From an uncultured Flavobacteriales bacterium (GTDB lineage: Bacteria > Bacteroidota > Bacteroidia > Flavobacteriales_D > Crocinitomicaceae), in contig CAJAII010000007.1 of the NCBI GenBank assembly GCA_903939755.1, forward strand, positions 32,672 to 96,671: a stretch of 64,000 nt of DNA, given 5' to 3'. A program made the position numbers and the translations under genes. Shown in pieces: positions 60,072 to 64,000 of the stretch (positions are counted from its first letter, which is position 1; every line of letters starts with the position of its first letter). The notes below the pieces were generated by a model. It was not told the origin of the DNA. It saw only the letters and a program-made list of their open reading frames with translations, and made no database searches.

Positions 60072-62840
60072 ATGAATATAAAAACCATTTTACCTAAGCT
60101 CTTACCGCACGCGATTGCTGTCATTTTATTTATTGGCTTGTCGTGGCTTTATTTCTCGCCCTTATTCAGCGATTATAATTTGAAACAAAGTGATATTAAG
60201 CAATATCAAGGCGCTGCCAAGGAAATTTCTGATTATAGAATGATGAATGGCAAAGAGGCGTTATGGACAAATGGTATGTTCGGTGGAATGCCTGCCTATC
60301 AAATAAGTGTAAATCACACCAGTAATTTGATGGCTCAAATGACGGAAATTCTTCGCTTAGGATTACCCGCTCCTGCTGGAATTCTATTCGTTTCTATGCT
60401 CGGTTTTTACATTCTAGGACTTTGTCTTCGGGTGAGTCCATGGGTGGCTATCATGGGAGGAATTGCATTCGGTTTTGCCACATTTAATATTTTGTACATT
60501 GGCGCTGGCCACTTGACGAAAGTTAATGCGGTATCGTACATGGCACCTACATTAGGTGGTTTGCTCTTAGCTACGCGTGGAAAATGGTTGTTTGGAAGTA
60601 TAGTGTTTGCTTTATTTCTAAGTTTAAATGTCAGTTCAAATCACCTTCAAATGACTTATTATTTGATGATATTAATTGGCGTGGTTGCGGTAGCAGAAGG
60701 TATTCGTTTGTTGTTTGAAAAACAAGTTAAGACCTTAATCCGTGTTGTCCCAGCCTTAGTTTTAGCTGGATTTTTAGCTTTCCTTCCAACCATGAGTAAT
60801 TTGCTAACAACCTACGAATATGCGAATTATACCACACGTGGAAAATCAGATTTAACCATCACGCCAGAAGGGAAACCGCGCGAAAAAGCAGGGATTTCAG
60901 GTTTAACGAAAGAATATATATTGCAGTATAATTTTGGAAAAGGCGAATTTTTATCCTTATTTATTCCAGATGCAAAAGGTGGAAAAGCCGGTAGTATTGC
61001 GGAAGATGAAGATGTTATGGAAAATGTGGATCCTCGATTTGCAGAGACCTTTCAAACAAGTGTAAGTCATTATTGGGGAGAGCAAGAATTTAGTGGTGGA
61101 GCAATTTACATCGGTGCTGTGGTCGTTATGTTATTTTTATTGGGCTTGTTATTCGTAAAAGATAGTTTGAAATGGCCAGTAATCGTTTTAACAATTTTAG
61201 CGATTTCCTTAGCTGCCAAAGACGGTGCGCTTTCTAATTATTTCATTGATCATTTTCCTGCTTACAATAAATTCCGTGATTCGAAAATGATCCTCGTAAT
61301 TCTAATGGTAGTAGGTCCTATGATGGCCATGCTATTTGTAGATAATTTGAGTAAAAATGAACGTCTTTTGGGAACCCGAAAAATGCACTTAATCGGATTA
61401 GGATCGGTGGTAGTACTTGCCTTGGCGTTGTTCATTATACCTAGTTTATCGGGTGATTTTCTTACGAAAAATGAGAAGAAACAATTTAAGACAATGGCAA
61501 GCCAAGCAAAAGATCCCGCCGATGCTGCATCGTATATGCAATTGAAAAAAGAAATTCAAGATGCACGCGTCATTGTCTATAAAAAAGATGCTGGCAGGAC
61601 TTTTCTCTTTTTCTTGTTAACTGGTGGTGTTGTTTTATTGGGCTTCTATCGAAAAGGTAACCAATACATTTGGGTGGCTTCACTGGGATTATTAATTACG
61701 GTAGATCAATACAATGTTTGTCGAAGGTACTTAACGGATGACATAGAAAGTGAAAGTTATGAGGAGAAAATAAGCAGTGAATTAGCCTATAATTATGCGC
61801 AGGCTGATTTGTCTATCTTGGAAAATGAAAATAAGTTGGTGCCTAATTTTAATAAGAAGTTGCGGGAAGTAGAAGCTAAAATGCAAGATGAAAACTTATT
61901 TGAGAACCAGGAAGACCCTCAAACTTTTAAGACCTTGGCGGCATTTACAGCGCTTAACTTAAATTCGAATTATAGGGTGCTTAATTTTAATAATCCTATC
62001 GCGGAAACACGCACGAGTTATTACCATAAAAGCATTGGTGGATATCATGGAGCGAAATTAAAAAGGTACCAGGATTTGGTTGATTTTTATATTCAGAAGG
62101 AATTGTCGGCGCTTCAAAATGCGCTGATATCTGCGGCAGTAAATTCAGACACAACAGGAAAATTAATTAGCCAAGCGAATCAATTAAAGGATCCCCAAGA
62201 GCGAAGTAATTTTTTCAGTCAGTTATTATCGACTCAAGATTTAAGTAAATTACGCATAGATACGAAGCTGCCTATTTTGAATATGTTGAATACTAAGTAT
62301 TTTATCAGTAGTCCTTCTACTCCAGCAATTCAAAATTACCAGGCGAATGGGAATGCTTGGTTTGTTTCTTCTATTAAAAAAGCGAAAAGTGCGAACGAAG
62401 AAATGAAGTTGTTGGGTACCTTGGATACCAAGAAAGTGGCTGTCTCTTCGGATAAAGAAGCGGGCGCATTAGCTGCTTCCTATAAAATGGATGCCAACTC
62501 ACGTGTTAATCTGAGTCGTTATGCCACCAATGAATTGAACTATACATCTAAAAATTCATCCGATGGCGTAATCGTATTCAGTGAGATATATTACCCTGAT
62601 GGCTGGAACTGCTACATTGACGGAAAGAAAACACCTTACATCCGGGTGAATTACCTACTTCGTGGTGTGAAGGTTGCTGCCGGTAATCATAAAATTGATT
62701 GGAAATTTGAGCCGAACTCTTACCTAACAGGTAGTACGTATTCATTCGCTGGATCCATTATTCTATTACTAGCATTCTTTGGAGTGGGAGGGATGGAACT
62801 CAAAAAATCGTTGGAGGAAGAGAAAGAAATAAGTAAGTAG
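60072..62840 (+). CDS. YfhO-family polytopic membrane protein
   Basis: 922 residues with about 13 predicted helices: a first helix near 12-30, a cluster from about 95 to 250, others from about 340 to 460 and 510-550, and a last helix near 895-912. WTNGMFGGMPAYQIS (about 65-79) after the first helix is the family motif. The long C-terminal part (about 555-890) is periplasmic and ends with a YfhO-type beta domain, YYPDGWNCYIDGKKTPYIR (about 840-858). YfhO proteins are GT-C-like, and some glycosylate lipoteichoic acids in Gram-positives. A sugar-transfer role is plausible here but unproven. Confidence 0.9.
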   Translation: MNIKTILPKLLPHAIAVILFIGLSWLYFSPLFSDYNLKQSDIKQYQGAAKEISDYRMMNGKEALWTNGMFGGMPAYQISVNHTSNLMAQMTEILRLGLPAPAGILFVSMLGFYILGLCLRVSPWVAIMGGIAFGFATFNILYIGAGHLTKVNAVSYMAPTLGGLLLATRGKWLFGSIVFALFLSLNVSSNHLQMTYYLMILIGVVAVAEGIRLLFEKQVKTLIRVVPALVLAGFLAFLPTMSNLLTTYEYANYTTRGKSDLTITPEGKPREKAGISGLTKEYILQYNFGKGEFLSLFIPDAKGGKAGSIAEDEDVMENVDPRFAETFQTSVSHYWGEQEFSGGAIYIGAVVVMLFLLGLLFVKDSLKWPVIVLTILAISLAAKDGALSNYFIDHFPAYNKFRDSKMILVILMVVGPMMAMLFVDNLSKNERLLGTRKMHLIGLGSVVVLALALFIIPSLSGDFLTKNEKKQFKTMASQAKDPADAASYMQLKKEIQDARVIVYKKDAGRTFLFFLLTGGVVLLGFYRKGNQYIWVASLGLLITVDQYNVCRRYLTDDIESESYEEKISSELAYNYAQADLSILENENKLVPNFNKKLREVEAKMQDENLFENQEDPQTFKTLAAFTALNLNSNYRVLNFNNPIAETRTSYYHKSIGGYHGAKLKRYQDLVDFYIQKELSALQNALISAAVNSDTTGKLISQANQLKDPQERSNFFSQLLSTQDLSKLRIDTKLPILNMLNTKYFISSPSTPAIQNYQANGNAWFVSSIKKAKSANEEMKLLGTLDTKKVAVSSDKEAGALAASYKMDANSRVNLSRYATNELNYTSKNSSDGVIVFSEIYYPDGWNCYIDGKKTPYIRVNYLLRGVKVAAGNHKIDWKFEPNSYLTGSTYSFAGSIILLLAFFGVGGMELKKSLEEEKEISK

Positions 62841-62894
62841 CGATTTTCTGAGAAATCAATTCCCATTGATCGTCTGTAAGGTTATTGGCCAATT

Positions 62895-63398
62895 TTATGG
62901 TGCCAAGTAAGTTTTAAAGATAAATTCATCGCGACCATATTTTTTGGGAATTATTGCTAATAATATTGTGGAAGTTGCAGTGATTAAAACACCCGCCATG
63001 ATTATCGCAGATCTCTTGACATTGGAAAAATCTATAGCCACAAATCCACCACCACCGCCACTTGACTTTGGAATACTAATCCCCTTTATCCAGATGCCAG
63101 CACCGATGGCCATACCGACGATTCCGACGTAACTATGTCCAATTATTGAACTGATACTTGAAATTTCTATCCACCGACCATCCACTTTGATTTTATCAAT
63201 GCTAATTTCATTTATTACACCTTTTAATTTATAGTCAGAATACACTTCTATGTTCAAGATAAGTGTTACCTTATCTCCTACGGAATAAACTTTTTTGATA
63301 GCGTCGGTAGCTTTATTTTTGACAAAAAAAGTACTCGTTGATTGAGCATTACTGAAGTGACTTAACAGAATGGTAAAAAGCAGGATAAAATAGTTCAT
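62895..63398 (-). CDS. Secreted/membrane hypothetical protein
   Basis: 167 residues. A signal peptide (about 1-18, HFSNAQ) is followed by a domain with KVYSVGDKVTLIL and a GxVxxI segment (GVINEISIDKIKVDG, about 60-74), which looks like a small beta barrel. Two hydrophobic segments (about 88-108 and 132-150) flank a Gly/Ser-rich loop SSGGGGGFVAID. No family recognised. Confidence 0.6.
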   Translation of the reverse strand: MNYFILLFTILLSHFSNAQSTSTFFVKNKATDAIKKVYSVGDKVTLILNIEVYSDYKLKGVINEISIDKIKVDGRWIEISSISSIIGHSYVGIVGMAIGAGIWIKGISIPKSSGGGGGFVAIDFSNVKRSAIIMAGVLITATSTILLAIIPKKYGRDEFIFKTYLAP

Positions 63399-63568
63399 TG
63401 GGTCTAGAATTTTGTTTGATCAAATCTAATCACGTTTCGATTACGCCTGTTATTGAATTGTACAACACTTATTTTCATAGTTGCGCTTAGTGCAACTCAC
63501 AAATAGATTTTTTGGTGGGAATTTTTACATTTTGGATCTAAATAAATAGGTAGAAAATCTTGTGGAAT

Positions 63569-63886
63569 TTAATTACTGATCCTACTACTGAGTTGATTAC
63601 AATTTTTGTCATAAGTATATATCCATTGTCCTTTCTTTACAGTAAAGGAATTGCCTGAAACACCTCTGACAATATCATCACTTGCTATGGTCATTGAATT
63701 GATAGTTCCGCAATTACTATCTTTGGTATACAACCATTGTCCCTCGCGAATAACATAAAAACTACTACCATAACCTTCGAGACTTGCATCACTTGAAATC
63801 GTTGTTGTACATAATTGAATATTGTTTTCACCATATACATAGATCCATTGACCTTTAATCTCAACATCAATAATTTGAGCATTCAT
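63569..63886 (-). CDS. Repeat protein with GQW-Y motifs
   Basis: 105 residues in three repeats of about 36 residues, each starting GQWIY or GQWLY (about 12, 49 and 85) and containing SFxVxxGQW and an acidic SD pair. Repeats of this type occur in Bacteroidota proteins of unknown role. No signal peptide is evident. The first residues MNAQIIDVEIKGQW start the first unit directly, so it may be a solenoid or a propeller fragment. Confidence 0.6.
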   Translation of the reverse strand: MNAQIIDVEIKGQWIYVYGENNIQLCTTTISSDASLEGYGSSFYVIREGQWLYTKDSNCGTINSMTIASDDIVRGVSGNSFTVKKGQWIYTYDKNCNQLSSRISN

Positions 63887-63939
63887 TTTATTTATTTTTT
63901 AAATTTTGTTTCTACTCTTTTGGCTAAGCACTTTCGCTT

Positions 63940-63971
63940 CCCGAATAACCTTTCGGGACAGGCCGTTTTTT
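63940..63971 (-). repeat. Small hairpin near the right edge
   Basis: CCCGAA-TAACCT-TTCGGG (63940-63957) is a perfect 6-bp stem followed, after 8 bases, by seven T residues. Possible terminator for a gene beyond the window; weak. Confidence 0.4.
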
Positions 63972-64000
63972 TCGTCGCGGCGGAGTGGGTGCTGAACTCC

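Noticed and set aside
63940..63971. Start of an rRNA operon or tRNA at the right edge
   Set aside because: Only a small hairpin and T-run are visible; no tRNA arms or rRNA consensus found.

Overview
The window looks like a chromosomal segment of a low-GC Bacteroidota, most likely Flavobacteriales-like. The evidence is a type IX secretion (T9SS) type B sorting domain, SprB-like repeats, a DUF5606 protein, a Bacteroidota-type DEAD-box/TypA pair, and several perfect matches to the Bacteroidota -7 promoter element TAnnTTTG. I cannot resolve the genus. I saw no rRNA, tRNA or CRISPR array.

Layout. 1-8.6 kb is the end of a surface-polysaccharide locus: two glycosyltransferases, an acetyltransferase-like protein, a deacetylase-like protein, and a WbpG/HisH/HisF sugar-amidation set. 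A RhuM-family gene sits between a 24-codon glycosyltransferase remnant and an intact glycosyltransferase. 8.6-26.2 kb is mostly conserved genes: DUF5606, an RGG-tailed DEAD-box helicase, typA, an FtsX-like permease, namZ, purE, tatA, a 1268-residue T9SS adhesin, a family 2 glycosyltransferase, a YkgJ protein, a Cys-less pyridine nucleotide-disulfide oxidoreductase and uvrB. 26.4-28.1 kb is a small Cys/His-rich envelope cluster. 30.2-32.6 kb is a TetR/bestrophin/beta-carbonic anhydrase unit with a palindrome between two divergent promoters.

The most unusual part is 34.8-39.7 kb together with 50.1-57.1 kb. Almost every gene there is a short minus-strand accessory gene: secreted hypotheticals, Fic, VanZ-like, a ParDE toxin-antitoxin pair, CreD, VIT, small membrane proteins. 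The genes are separated one by one by roughly 60-130 bp imperfect palindromes that share sequence blocks. Examples are TAACGTTTTG-type ends, CTAAC/GTTAG termini, and a 22-bp block that is identical in two spacers. I read this as an integron-like cassette array without an integrase in view (a CALIN), split by a block of ordinary genes at 40.1-49.6 kb: lhgO, acyltransferase, MscS-like, mazG, PagL-like, GIN-domain lipoprotein, outer-membrane barrel, xth, an MFS transporter and a three-repeat beta-trefoil lectin. The attC interpretation is inference; the shared spacers are directly visible.

57.1-64 kb returns to conserved genes (sugar epimerase, pcm, an NtrC-like regulator lacking a DNA-binding domain, a YfhO-family membrane protein), followed by two small hypothetical genes on the minus strand.
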